64,000 bases of DNA. Source: JAVMKJ01 sp031732875 (GTDB taxonomy: Bacteria; Pseudomonadota; Gammaproteobacteria; Competibacterales; Competibacteraceae). The notes beneath the pieces are model-generated. The model worked only from the letters and a program-made list of their open reading frames with translations, made no database searches and was not told the DNA's origin. Below, one piece after another: positions 45,085 through 53,801 of the stretch; positions within the stretch are counted from its first letter, which is position 1, and each line of letters opens with the position of its first letter. A program made the position numbers and the translations under genes. The stretch covers positions 10,647-74,646 of the forward strand of contig JAVMKL010000276.1 of assembly GCA_031732875.1 (NCBI GenBank). The letters run 5' to 3'.

Positions 45085-46926
45085 TTAGCCCTCCCCGCGC
45101 ACGTCGAACTCGACTTTCCAGGATTCTGCGCCGGCGCGCGGCACCGCTTCCAGCCGCAGGGTACCGACCTCGGTCACCGCCGCCCGCAGCCGCACCGGCA
45201 CCACCTCGCCCGGTTGCCGGTCCTCGGCGGGCAGGGTCGCTTCGATCTCCTCCAGTTCCTCGACCTCATCCGGCGCCCATTGCTCCAGCACGGCGCCCAC
45301 GTGATCGGCGCGCCGCACCGAGGAGCCGAAGAAGCGGAACCGCACCGGCTCGCCGACCACCAGTCCCACTTCCTGCGGCGGCAGCTCGGCCTGGGTGCCC
45401 TCCTCCATCCCGAACGGCGCGATGCACAGCGCCTCGATCGGCGGCTCCATCCCCGGCACCGCCGGCATGGCGCTCTCCACCCCGACGTAGAACGACCTGG
45501 CGGTGCCGCCGCGGATCCGCACCCCGCGCCCGCGCCGCACGTAGCCGTAATAGGCCGCGCCGCGCGCCACCGCCAGATCGAGGTCGGCGCCTTCCAGCAA
45601 CCGTGCCGGGGGGGCGCCCTCGGCGTCCAGCCAGCCGTTGAGCACCTCCAGGGTCCGTTCCAGCAGGGGGTGCGCCTTGAACACGCCGCCGTTGAACAGC
45701 ACGGCGGTGGGATGCAGGAAGGTCGCATCATCCGGCAGGCGATCCTCGAAGCCGCTCAAATCGCGGGTCGCGCCCACCTGCCGGCCGAGAAACGCCGCCA
45801 AATGGCGGGTCATGGCCGGATCCTGGGCGTAGGGTAGACCCAGCTTGGTCAAAGCCGCCCGCGCCCGGATCGCCGGTCGCGCCGCCGCCGCCACCTCGGG
45901 GAAGAATCCGTCCATCAGGGTCAGCGTCACCTCCGCGCGGGTCAGTTCGGTGCGCAACGTGCCGCCGATCAGCTTGGAACCGCGGCTCGGCACCACCACC
46001 GGCACCGCCTCGACTCCGGCGTCGCCGAGCAGGGTTTCCTTGGCGCTCCGACAGCCGTGGGTCAGGCCCTGTAACTGCCAGGGATCGAGTTGGGTACCCT
46101 GGGCGGCCAGCTTGGCGCGAACCGCATGCGCCAAGGCCAGATCCATGTTGTCACCCCCCAGCAGGATGTGATCGCCCACCGCCACCCGCACCAGTTCCAG
46201 CGAACCGTCGCGCTCGGTGACGGCGATCAGCGAGAAGTCGGCAGTGCCGCCACCGAGATCGATCACCAGGATGATGTCGCCGACCCGGACCTGCTTGCGC
46301 CACTCGCCCCGGGCCGCCAGAATCCAGTGATACAGCGCCGCCTGGGGTTCCTCCAGCAGCACCAGATGGCTGAGGCCGGCCGCCGCCGCCGCCTCGGCGG
46401 TCAGCTCGCGGGCGGCCGGGTCGAAGGAGGCCGGCACCGTCAGCACCACCTCCTGTTCGGCCAGCGGCGCGTCGGGATGCTGGTGATCCCAGGCGGCGCG
46501 CAGGTGGGCCAGATAGCGCATCGAGGCCTGCAACGGCGAGACCCGCGCCACTTCCTCGGGTGCTTCCACCGGCAGGATGGCCGCGCGCCGGTCCACGCCG
46601 GGATGGCACAGCCAGCTCTTGGCGCTGGACACCAGCCGGATCGGGGTGCGACCGCCCATGGCGCGGGCCAGCTCGCCGACCACGAACGGTGGGGATTCAC
46701 CCCAAGGCAGGACGCAATCGTCCGGCTTCAATTCGTCGGGATGCGGCAGGTACAAAAACGAGGGCAGCATCGGCCGATCCTCGACCGAGCCGGGCGCGGT
46801 CGACTGCGGGATGTCCTCGATCCCCTCGACCACGTCGTCGCGGTCGCTGGCGGCCAAATCGACCGCCGCCATCACGCAATGGGTAGTGCCCAGATCGATG
46901 CCGACGGCGTAGCGGACCTCGCTCAT
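45085..46926 (-). CDS. Hsp70 family protein, short divergent form
   Basis: 613 residues. The ATPase motifs are clear: YAVGIDLGTTHCVMAAVD at the start, ILVIDLGGGTADFSLIAVTE near residue 215, ILLGGDNMDLALAHAVRAKL and LFNGGVFKAHPLLERTLEVL near 395. It ends in a beta-rich part without the DnaK lid or EEVD-type tail. The ATG at 46926 overlaps the DUF2760 stop by 4 bp, and the TAA at 45085-45087 is followed immediately by the frame of the second Hsp70. DUF2760 plus two divergent Hsp70 genes form a known but uncharacterised gammaproteobacterial operon type. Confidence 0.92.
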   Translation of the reverse strand: MSEVRYAVGIDLGTTHCVMAAVDLAASDRDDVVEGIEDIPQSTAPGSVEDRPMLPSFLYLPHPDELKPDDCVLPWGESPPFVVGELARAMGGRTPIRLVSSAKSWLCHPGVDRRAAILPVEAPEEVARVSPLQASMRYLAHLRAAWDHQHPDAPLAEQEVVLTVPASFDPAARELTAEAAAAAGLSHLVLLEEPQAALYHWILAARGEWRKQVRVGDIILVIDLGGGTADFSLIAVTERDGSLELVRVAVGDHILLGGDNMDLALAHAVRAKLAAQGTQLDPWQLQGLTHGCRSAKETLLGDAGVEAVPVVVPSRGSKLIGGTLRTELTRAEVTLTLMDGFFPEVAAAARPAIRARAALTKLGLPYAQDPAMTRHLAAFLGRQVGATRDLSGFEDRLPDDATFLHPTAVLFNGGVFKAHPLLERTLEVLNGWLDAEGAPPARLLEGADLDLAVARGAAYYGYVRRGRGVRIRGGTARSFYVGVESAMPAVPGMEPPIEALCIAPFGMEEGTQAELPPQEVGLVVGEPVRFRFFGSSVRRADHVGAVLEQWAPDEVEELEEIEATLPAEDRQPGEVVPVRLRAAVTEVGTLRLEAVPRAGAESWKVEFDVRGEG

Positions 46927-47477
46927 AGCTCCACCTCAGCCGGCGCCAGTACCCGGACATCATGGCCTTCGGCGATTCGGGGCAGCCGGATCGCGGCCAC
47001 CCGCCAGCCGCGGTGCATCAGCGTGCCGGCGAACGGCGGCTGACCCACCACGTTGCCGGTCAGCCGCACCGCCGTGGCGTCGAACCCGGCCGGCAGGGTC
47101 AACCGCGCGCCCTCGGCCTCGGCCCGCACCGGTTCGATCCGGAGATAGTCGTGGATCACCTTCCGGCAACCTTCGTGCACCACCCGCGCCGCGCCGCCGA
47201 TTTCGGCGTCGGCATAGGCCGCGACGTTTTCCTCGAGAAAGTCGACGAACCGCCCCTCCTGTTGCAGCAGCGCCAGCAGCTGCAGGGCCGAATCGGGCAA
47301 GGTTTCCTTCAACGGCGGTGGCTTGGGCGGCTCGGCGACCGCCGGCGCGGGCGCCGCCGGTTCCCCCCGCTCCAGCTTCAGCACGCCGACGGCGAATTCG
47401 CCGTCGGCCAAAATCCGCCAGCAGGCGCGCAGCGCCAAGGCCAGGCGAGCAAACAAACCTGGTATTGAACCATTCAT
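46923..47477 (-). CDS. DUF2760 domain-containing protein
   Basis: 184 residues from the ATG at 47477 (MNGSIPGLFARLALALRACW). A hydrophobic N-terminal helix region is followed by a Pro/Ala-rich linker (about 45-65) and the conserved DUF2760 core: LLALLQQEGRFVDFLEENVA, ARVVHEGCRKVIHDYLRIEP and a C-terminal GTLMHRGWRVAAIRLPRI. It overlaps the short Hsp70 start by 4 bp, so translation is coupled; it is probably a co-chaperone or client-binding factor for the pair (inference). Confidence 0.88.
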   Translation of the reverse strand: MNGSIPGLFARLALALRACWRILADGEFAVGVLKLERGEPAAPAPAVAEPPKPPPLKETLPDSALQLLALLQQEGRFVDFLEENVAAYADAEIGGAARVVHEGCRKVIHDYLRIEPVRAEAEGARLTLPAGFDATAVRLTGNVVGQPPFAGTLMHRGWRVAAIRLPRIAEGHDVRVLAPAEVEL

Positions 47478-47713
47478 GAAACAAGCTCCCGTGAAACAAG
47501 CTGAATTGTCTTGTATCCTATCACGCGCCGGCAAACCTCCGCTGGCAACAAAACTATCCCCGCGCCCGTCGAATTTCGCTTATGATGAATTGATGATCGC
47601 TGGTACAGTCGGCTAGATTTTTACAGGTGGCGCCAAGTTTGAAGCCCACTGTCCGACCGGATAATAATTGGCATGCCGATAAGAAACGCAAAGATGATTT
47701 CAGGAGTGGCAGC

Positions 47714-48079
47714 ATGGCCCGCATACTGATTGTCGACGACTCGCCTACCCAGACGCTGAGCATCGCCAAGATACTCAAAAAACAAGGGCATGAAATCCTG
47801 ACCGCCAAGGACGGCGCGGAAGGCGTCGCGGTGGCCAAGGCGGAACAGCCGGACCTCGTCCTCATGGATGTGGTCATGCCCAGGGTCAATGGCTTTCAGG
47901 CGACCCGCCAGATCACCAAAAATCCCAGTACCAGCCACATCCCGGTGATCATCGTCACGACCAAGGATCAGGAAACCGACAAGATCTGGGGCGCGCGGCA
48001 AGGAGCCAAGGGCTACGTCATCAAACCGGTGGAAGAATCCACCCTGTTCGAAGCCATCAATCAGTATCTCCCCAAATAA
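47714..48079 (+). CDS. single-domain response regulator (PilH/CheY-like)
   Basis: 121 residues from the ATG at 47714, with AGGAG at 47702-47706. A lone receiver domain: acidic pocket in ILIVDDSPTQ, phospho-acceptor Asp in LVLMDVVMPRVNGFQATR (about residue 52), Thr in IIVTTKDQE and Lys in GYVIKPVEE. The sequence resembles PilH/PilG regulators of the type IV pilus chemosensory system, but no pil genes are adjacent. Divergent from the DUF2760-Hsp70 operon. Confidence 0.9.
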   Translation: MARILIVDDSPTQTLSIAKILKKQGHEILTAKDGAEGVAVAKAEQPDLVLMDVVMPRVNGFQATRQITKNPSTSHIPVIIVTTKDQETDKIWGARQGAKGYVIKPVEESTLFEAINQYLPK

Positions 48080-48183
48080 CCCCCCGGCGGGGCCCCGGCA
48101 CCTCCGGTCGCCGCAATGATAATCAATCAACCACTCGTCCCCAAGCCTCTCGTCATCGAACCCGCGATTCCGGTCGCGACGGG

Positions 48184-48930
48184 TCATCGCGGCGCCGCTG
48201 GCCGCGCGTCCAGCGGGTAATCGGGATAGCGCCGCCGGAATTCCCTCAGGCTGGCCTCGGCCTCCGCGGTTCGGCCCCGCCGGCGCAATTCGGCGATCTC
48301 GGCCAGCCATTTCACCGGCGGACGATCCACCGTCCGGCCGTAGACCGCCTCCACCTCTTCCACGCGCCCCGGCGTCGCCGGGAGCAGATCCTCTTTCTCC
48401 CGTTCCGCTGGTGCCGCCCGCAGATGGTTCGCCTCGGCCGGCAGGGCGGGAACCGACCGTGGGGCCGGACGGATCGCTCCGGTCGCCGGTGCGGACGACG
48501 GGGAAGTGACGGGTTCGGGCGCGGCCGGAGGCAGAGCGGCCGGCGGTTCATCCCGAAGCAGCGCGCGGTCGGCGGCCATCGGCGCGATCACCCCACCGGC
48601 CGTCGCCGTATCCTGTTCGGCGGCGGGTTTGGCCGGGGATCGAACCGCTTTCGGCTCCAGCGATCTTTCCATTTCACCGCTCTCCCGGGCCAGCCGCACG
48701 ATGCCGACCGCCAGGACGACCGTCGCCGCCAGCGCCGCCGGCACGGCCCAGAACCGGATGCCGCGCCGTTTCGACGGGGGCGCAACCGGGGCTGGGCGAG
48801 GCTCCACCGCCGCCTGGGCCGCGGCGAGAATGCGCTGGTCCAGCCAGGCCGGCGGCCCGGTGTCGCGGGTTTCCCGATACAGGGCAGACAGTTCCCCGTC
48901 CTGGAATTCCAGGTCGCGCGGATCGTTCAT
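48184..48930 (-). CDS. probable anti-sigma factor (membrane protein)
   Basis: 248 residues from the ATG at 48930, overlapping the sigma factor stop by 4 bp. The N-terminus (MNDPRDLEFQDGELSALYRE) and QRILAAAQAAV are cytoplasmic. One membrane helix (about residues 61-81, FWAVPAALAATVVLAVGIVR) leads to a Pro/Ala-rich periplasmic region and a conserved end (VKWLAEIAELRRRGRTAEAE, then FRRRYPDYPLD). There is no zinc-binding HxxxCxxC motif. The role as anti-sigma factor rests on gene position and topology, not on a recognised domain. Confidence 0.72.
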   Translation of the reverse strand: MNDPRDLEFQDGELSALYRETRDTGPPAWLDQRILAAAQAAVEPRPAPVAPPSKRRGIRFWAVPAALAATVVLAVGIVRLARESGEMERSLEPKAVRSPAKPAAEQDTATAGGVIAPMAADRALLRDEPPAALPPAAPEPVTSPSSAPATGAIRPAPRSVPALPAEANHLRAAPAEREKEDLLPATPGRVEEVEAVYGRTVDRPPVKWLAEIAELRRRGRTAEAEASLREFRRRYPDYPLDARPAAPR

Positions 48931-49493
48931 GACGCCTCTCCCAGACCGCGCCGCAGGCGGGCCAGCGCATAGCGCAGGCGGCTCTTGACGGTTTCCCGCC
49001 CGGTTCCGGTGATTCGGGCGATTTCCTCCAGCGACAGGCCCGCCTCCTCCCTGAGCAGCACGGCCTCGCGCTGAGCCTCCGGCAACTCCGCCAGCAGTTC
49101 CAGCAAGCGGTCGGCCTGGCGCCGGCGGTCCTCGCGGTTCTCCGGCTGTTGCTCGACCGGCGCCGGCACTTCGACCCATTCCGGGCAGTCCCCGGCGTAG
49201 GACAGCGGCAGGCCCCTGGCGCCGGCGCGGTAATGGTCGATCAGCCGGTTGTGCGCCACCCGATAGAGATAGGTCGCGAACCGGGCCTGCACGGTGTAGC
49301 CGGCCCGCGCCGCGATCAGCTTGGTCCATACGTCCTGGAACAGTTCCTCCGCCACCGCGGGACGGCCGCACTGGCGCAGCAGATAGCGGTACAGCGGCCC
49401 CTTGTGGCGGGCGTACAGTCGGGCGAAGGCGCTGGCGTCGCCATCCCGATAGCGCAGCATGAGGGTTTCGTCGGCATCGTCGTCGGTCCGCAT
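48927..49493 (-). CDS. ECF RNA polymerase sigma factor
   Basis: 188 residues from the ATG at 49493; a longer start at 49529 is less likely. Region 2 shows DASAFARLYARHKGPLYRYL and FQDVWTKLIAARAG with ATYLYRVAHNRLIDHYR (the -10 recognition part). Region 4 shows ELPEAQREAVLLREEAGLSL and EEIARITGTGRETVKSRLRY, the helix-turn-helix for the -35 element. It sits 97 bp after the VWA gene and overlaps the probable anti-sigma gene, so all three may respond to one envelope signal. Confidence 0.92.
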   Translation of the reverse strand: MRTDDDADETLMLRYRDGDASAFARLYARHKGPLYRYLLRQCGRPAVAEELFQDVWTKLIAARAGYTVQARFATYLYRVAHNRLIDHYRAGARGLPLSYAGDCPEWVEVPAPVEQQPENREDRRRQADRLLELLAELPEAQREAVLLREEAGLSLEEIARITGTGRETVKSRLRYALARLRRGLGEAS

Positions 49494-49590
49494 GGAAACA
49501 AGGTACAAGGTTCGGGAGACCAGGTTCAAGATACGGAAAGCAGGTTTGCGCCTCGAACCTTTTTCTTGCGCCTTTTACCCCGTGGCTCGT

Positions 49591-51384
49591 TCAGCGTACC
49601 GCCTGACCCTGCTCTCCGCCTCCGCCGGGATCCAGCGACCGCGCCAGGCCGACCAGGGTCAGGAATTCGCCCCGGTAGCCGTGGGGATCGGCGCCGCGGG
49701 CGCCGCGAGCCAGCGCCAGCACTTCGTCGTAACCGAAGTTTTCGGTATAACGCCCGCCGCGGAGTAACTGGCCGAAACCGGCGACCGCCGCCGCGAACCG
49801 GAAACGCTCGCTGGCGCCCTTCCAGTCCCCCATCGCCTGGTCCCGGCGGATCGGCCATTCCAGCAACTGGCTGGCGTCGCCGTCCGGCTGCTTGTAACGC
49901 AACCGCAGAAAGGCGATTTCGTCGCCGCGCGGGGCGGCGTCCGCCGCCGGCTGGCCGTAGCGCAGCGGTTCGGTCCGGGCGCCGCCGCTGCCTTTCAGGA
50001 CGATCTCGTACAGGGCGGTGACCGTGTGGCCGGCGCCGATGTCGCCGGCGTCCACCGCGTCGTTGCTGAAGTCCTCCCGCCGCAGCACCCGGTTTTCGTA
50101 GCCGATCAATCGGTATTCCTCCACCACCGCCGGGTTGAATTCGATCTGGATCTTCACGTCCCGGGCGATGGTCAGCAGGGTCGCGCTCATCTGCTCGACC
50201 AGCACCTTGTTCGCCTCCTGGAGGGTATCGATGTAGGCATGGTTGCCGTTGCCGGCGTCGGCCAACTGCTCCATCAATCGATCGTTGTAGTTGCCGGCGC
50301 CGAAACCGAGCGTGGTCAGAGCGACGCCGCTCTTGCGCTGGGTTTCCACCAGGTTCTTCAACGCTTCGAAGCTGACCGTGCCGACGTTGAAATCGCCGTC
50401 GGTGGCCAGAATCACCCGGTTGACTCCCCCCTTGACGAAGCCTTCGCGGGCCAGGTTGTAGGCGAGCTGGATGCCGGCGCCGCCGTTGGTGGAACCGCCG
50501 GCGCTCAACCGGTCCAGCGCGGCCTCGATCTTCGCTTTCCGGTCGCCGGGAGTCGGCTCCAGAACCATGCCGGCCGCGCCGGCGTAGACCGCGATCGCCA
50601 CCCGATCCTCGGGCCGCAACTGCCGGGCCAGCAATTTCAGCGCCGGCTTGAGCAGGCCGATCTTGTCGGGCGAGTCCATCGAGCCGGACACGTCGATCAG
50701 GAACACCAGATTGGCCGGCGGCAACTGGGTTTTCGGCAGATCGTAACCCTTGATGCCGATGGCCAGCAGCAGGGTCTTCGGATTCCACGGGGTGGGGGCC
50801 AGTTCGGTGTCGACCCGGAACGGCGGCTGGCGGCTGTCCGGCAGCGGATAGTCGTAGTCGAAGTAGTTGATCAATTCCTCGACCCGGACCGCGTCGCGCG
50901 GCGGCAACCGGCCGGCGTTGAGGAAGCGGCGGACGTTGGCGTAGGCACCGGTGTCCACGTCGATGCTGAAGGTGGAGACCGACTGTTCGGCGGCGCGCTT
51001 GACCGGATTTTCCTCCTGATGGGCGTATTGCTCGCGGTCGGTCGGTTCGCTGGGGAGTCGCAACTGGTCGAGCGATCCGCTCGCCTGCGGTCCGACCGGA
51101 CGCGCGGGCGCGGCGAGATTCAGGCTCTCCTCCGCGGTCGGCAGCACTCCGATCCTGGCTCGGGCGGGCGCCTGGCTGGCCGGCGCGGGCGCCGTCACAA
51201 CGGGCGGCGGCACGACCGGCAGAGGCTCGGGCTTGTCGGCTTCCTCGCGGCGTTGAACGACCGTGGCCGGAGCCGTCGCCGTTTCCACCTTCGGTCGAGC
51301 CTCCGTCGATGGCTTGTCGCCGGACGAACAACCGAGGAGCAGGGCGGCGATGACGACCGCGCAGAATGATAAGGTTCGGTTCAT
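49591..51384 (-). CDS. VWA domain lipoprotein (YfbK-like)
   Basis: 597 residues from the ATG at 51384. The N-terminus is a lipoprotein signal (FCAVVIAALLLGCSSGDKPS, lipobox LLGC). A Pro-rich linker is followed by the von Willebrand factor N-terminal region (VSTFSIDVDTGAYANVRRFL). The VWA domain has the MIDAS motif in LVFLIDVSGSMDSPDK near residue 245 and TDGDFNVGTVSFEALK later, and a DUF3520 C-terminal part ends the protein (GYDEVLALARGARGADPHGY). Proteins of this type are often next to ECF sigma/anti-sigma pairs, as here. Function unknown; probably an envelope-attached adhesion or signalling module. Confidence 0.92.
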   Translation of the reverse strand: MNRTLSFCAVVIAALLLGCSSGDKPSTEARPKVETATAPATVVQRREEADKPEPLPVVPPPVVTAPAPASQAPARARIGVLPTAEESLNLAAPARPVGPQASGSLDQLRLPSEPTDREQYAHQEENPVKRAAEQSVSTFSIDVDTGAYANVRRFLNAGRLPPRDAVRVEELINYFDYDYPLPDSRQPPFRVDTELAPTPWNPKTLLLAIGIKGYDLPKTQLPPANLVFLIDVSGSMDSPDKIGLLKPALKLLARQLRPEDRVAIAVYAGAAGMVLEPTPGDRKAKIEAALDRLSAGGSTNGGAGIQLAYNLAREGFVKGGVNRVILATDGDFNVGTVSFEALKNLVETQRKSGVALTTLGFGAGNYNDRLMEQLADAGNGNHAYIDTLQEANKVLVEQMSATLLTIARDVKIQIEFNPAVVEEYRLIGYENRVLRREDFSNDAVDAGDIGAGHTVTALYEIVLKGSGGARTEPLRYGQPAADAAPRGDEIAFLRLRYKQPDGDASQLLEWPIRRDQAMGDWKGASERFRFAAAVAGFGQLLRGGRYTENFGYDEVLALARGARGADPHGYRGEFLTLVGLARSLDPGGGGEQGQAVR

Positions 51385-51493
51385 GACATCCTCCATGGCG
51401 GCTTGGGATTCATCGTGATAAACGTCATCGGTGGAGAAATGGGGTTATCATTTTGCTTGATCCCGGAACCTCCACACGAGGCATTCATCCACC

Positions 51494-52459
51494 ATGGAAA
51501 CGGAAACGCCCCAGATTCCCGGCTACCGCATCGAGAAGATTCTCGGCAAGGGCGCCATGTCCACCGTTTATCTGGCGGTCCAGGAATCGCTGGACCGGCG
51601 CGTGGCGCTCAAGGTTCTGACCCCCAAGCTGGCCGCCGACCCCACCTTCAACAAGCGCTTCGTCAAGGAAGGCCGGATCATCGCCAAGCTCGCGCACCCG
51701 CATATCGTCACCATCCACGATACCGGCAGCCATCAGGACCTTTCCTACATCGCAATGGAATACCTGGAAGCCGGCACGCTCCGGGAGCGGATCAAGGTGG
51801 GACTGACACCCGAGCAGGCCGCGAACTATTTGTGCCAGATCGCCCAGGCACTGGGTTACGCGCACCGGCAGAACTGCGTGCACCGCGATATCAAACCGGC
51901 CAACATCCTGTTCCGCGACAGGGAGACGGCGATTCTGTCCGATTTCGGCATCGCCAAAAATCTGGAGGACAAGACTCAGTTGACCGCGGCCGGCTGGCGG
52001 GTCGGGACGCCGAATTACATGAGTCCGGAGCAGACGCTGGGCAAGCCAGTGGACGCGCGTTCCGACCTGTACAGCCTGGGGATTCTGTTCCACGAGATGT
52101 TGACCGGAACCCGGCCCTATCAGGGCGCCGATGCGTTCGAGACGGCGTTGCTGCACGTCAAGGGACCGCTGCCGAGGCTCCCGGAACCGCTGCGCCGGTT
52201 CCAGCCCGTTCTGGATCGGTTGCTGGCCAAGGACCCACAGGGCCGATTCGCCAGCGCCGAGGAACTGGTGCAAGCCGTTCAAAAAGTGGCGGCCGGCGGG
52301 ACCACCGCCGGCGCCGGGACGACCCGGTTCGGTTGGCGGCGAGCGTTGCCCTGGATTCTGGCCGCGCTGTTGGCCGGACTGGTGGGGTTGCTGGCCTACC
52401 GATTCTGGCCCGTCACTGCCGCCATCGCCCCACCGCCCGTATCGACGGCGCCCCGCTAG
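51494..52459 (+). CDS. membrane-anchored serine/threonine protein kinase
   Basis: 321 residues. Hanks-type kinase domain (about 10-270): glycine loop ILGKGAMSTVYLAV, catalytic lysine in VALKVLTPK, catalytic loop HRDIKPANILF, DFGIAKN in place of DFG, activation-loop end GTPNYMSPEQTLG, and the DARSDLYSLGILFHEMLTGT helix. A C-terminal membrane helix (about 287-310, LPWILAALLAGLVGLLAYRF) leaves only a short tail outside, with no PASTA or other sensor domain. It is divergent from the VWA gene (109-bp gap), which suggests a shared regulatory region. Substrates unknown. Confidence 0.93.
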   Translation: METETPQIPGYRIEKILGKGAMSTVYLAVQESLDRRVALKVLTPKLAADPTFNKRFVKEGRIIAKLAHPHIVTIHDTGSHQDLSYIAMEYLEAGTLRERIKVGLTPEQAANYLCQIAQALGYAHRQNCVHRDIKPANILFRDRETAILSDFGIAKNLEDKTQLTAAGWRVGTPNYMSPEQTLGKPVDARSDLYSLGILFHEMLTGTRPYQGADAFETALLHVKGPLPRLPEPLRRFQPVLDRLLAKDPQGRFASAEELVQAVQKVAAGGTTAGAGTTRFGWRRALPWILAALLAGLVGLLAYRFWPVTAAIAPPPVSTAPR

Positions 52460-52567
52460 CGGGCTGCTCAAAAGTTTTGACAGGTCGGGAGACTGCTTCG
52501 CCCCGCTGATCGTACGACGGGTCGCGGCACGGCCCTCCGGTCCCGGCACGGGGTATCCAGGGGGTTG

Positions 52568-52798
52568 CTAATGCGAATCCTTGATCAATCCCCCTCGCTC
52601 CCGTTGATATTGAGGATAACTCAAACTATTGACCTGGTCGATGCACTGTTGGATGGCGCTCTGGGAGAGCAAGGCATCACACTTCTGTCGTTCGCTCGCC
52701 TGAAACCCCTCGTACCAAGCCTGCTGGCTGCATCCTGCCGCCAGCAGCGAACCGTAGACGATCATGCGCCCCAAGTTTCCGCCACGTACCCATGTCAT
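52568..52798 (-). CDS. small lipoprotein, hypothetical
   Basis: 76 residues from the ATG at 52798, giving a basic n-region (MTWVRGGNLGR), a hydrophobic stretch and the lipobox LLAAGC. The ATG at 52765 would leave only 11 residues before the Cys, too short for export. The mature part (SQQAWYEGFQASERQKCDAL, then QQCIDQVNSLSYPQYQRERG) has two Cys that could form a disulfide. No recognised family. It lies in the breakpoint-rich zone after the kinase gene. Confidence 0.6.
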   Translation of the reverse strand: MTWVRGGNLGRMIVYGSLLAAGCSQQAWYEGFQASERQKCDALLSQSAIQQCIDQVNSLSYPQYQRERGGLIKDSH

Positions 52799-52861
52799 GC
52801 GATATACTCGATTGTGAGACACAAGTGACCCGATGAACGCCGCATTTCAGCGGTTGAAAAT

Positions 52862-53220
52862 CATCGGCAGGGCCTGCGAGCAGAGGACGGGCGGATTCCC
52901 GACCGCTACCCGCTGGTGGAGACGCCGGAGCAGAGCTAGCAGGTCCGCACCATAATGCGTCGGACGGGACGCTGATCCTGAACCGGGGCGCGCTGGACGG
53001 CGGGACGACCTTAACCGTGGCGCACGCCCGCCGGATCGGCAAGCCGTGTCTGATCGTGGCGCTGGAAGGAGGGATCGTGCCAGCGGCATTCCGGGAGTAG
53101 CCGGACCGTAACCAGATTGCGGTGCTGAACGTCTCCGGTCCGCGCGAGAGCCAGCGGCCGGGGGCGTATGCGGCGGCGGACCATGCCAGAACCGCCGTCA
53201 GGATAAAGGCGAGTGGTGAA
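52862..53220 (+). pseudogene. decayed putative molybdenum carrier protein (YpsA/pMoCo type)
   Basis: Two reading frames together spell a protein of the putative molybdenum carrier family: GLRAEDGRIPDRYPLVETPE in the first, then after an in-frame TAG and a frameshift near 52950, NASDGTLILNRGALDGGTTL and RRIGKPCLIVALEGGIVPAA, another TAG (in place of the usual Trp codon), and QIAVLNVSGPRESQRPGAYA. The N-terminal third is missing. Not expressed as an intact protein. Confidence 0.75.
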
Positions 53221-53254
53221 ATCCTCGGTTTGATCATGCGATGGCTCTCTACGA

Positions 53255-53674
53255 TCAGCGCGCCAACCCCGCGTCGACCCCGTTCAACTCGACCAAGCGG
53301 TCGGCCAATAGCCGCAGGGTCCAGGTCGCCCGCCCTTCGGGCGGGGCACCGCAGGCCACCGCGATCAGGGGGGCCTCCTGGGCACCATCGAGCGTGCGGT
53401 ACTGCCGGCCGGTGGGCTTCTTGCGGAACAGCGCCGCCGGCAGGCCCTCCTCCACGAACGCCTGGCGCACCCGATACACCGTGGACGCCCCACACTCGAC
53501 CGCCTCGGCAATCCGTTCGTCGTCCCCGCCTGGCCCGCCGTCGCCGACATCGGCCTCGAGCAAAATGCGCGCGTGGATCAGCACGGACACCGCCCGCTTG
53601 CCGGTGCGGATCAGGTCTTCCCGTTCGGTGCGTTCCTCGGCGATCAGGCAAACAAGATATTTGGGCAACGGCAT
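53255..53674 (-). mobile_element. truncated IS630-family transposase (N-terminal part)
   Basis: 139 residues: LPKYLVCLIAEERTEREDLI, a helix-turn-helix region (ASTVYRVRQAFVEEGLPAAL), FRKKPTGRQYRTLDGAQEAP, RATWTLRLLADRLVELNGVD and then an early stop (AGLAR). This matches the N-terminal helix-turn-helix half of IS630 transposases; the DDE catalytic half is absent, so the element is dead. No terminal repeats were recognised. Confidence 0.78.
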
Positions 53675-53801
53675 GATCGGACTCCAAGTCGGGGGTTACC
53701 CGCATAGGAAAATCCAGGCGCTACTTGCACTCAACTCAGGTCGGGTGAAACACTAGTGCGCCGGGGCGCGGCATGAAAGCGAACCGCCCGCCTCGCTCGG
53801 G

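Noticed and set aside
49526..51331. Second 600-codon minus-strand frame over the VWA gene
   Set aside because: Out of frame with the VWA domain and made of Arg, Gly and Ala; the frame ending at 49591 has all the domain motifs.
53157..53237. Minus-strand signal-peptide-like sequence (MIKPRISPLAFILTAVLAWS)
   Set aside because: The plus strand of the same DNA completes the end of the decayed molybdenum carrier gene, and the minus frame continues only as antisense of that pseudogene.
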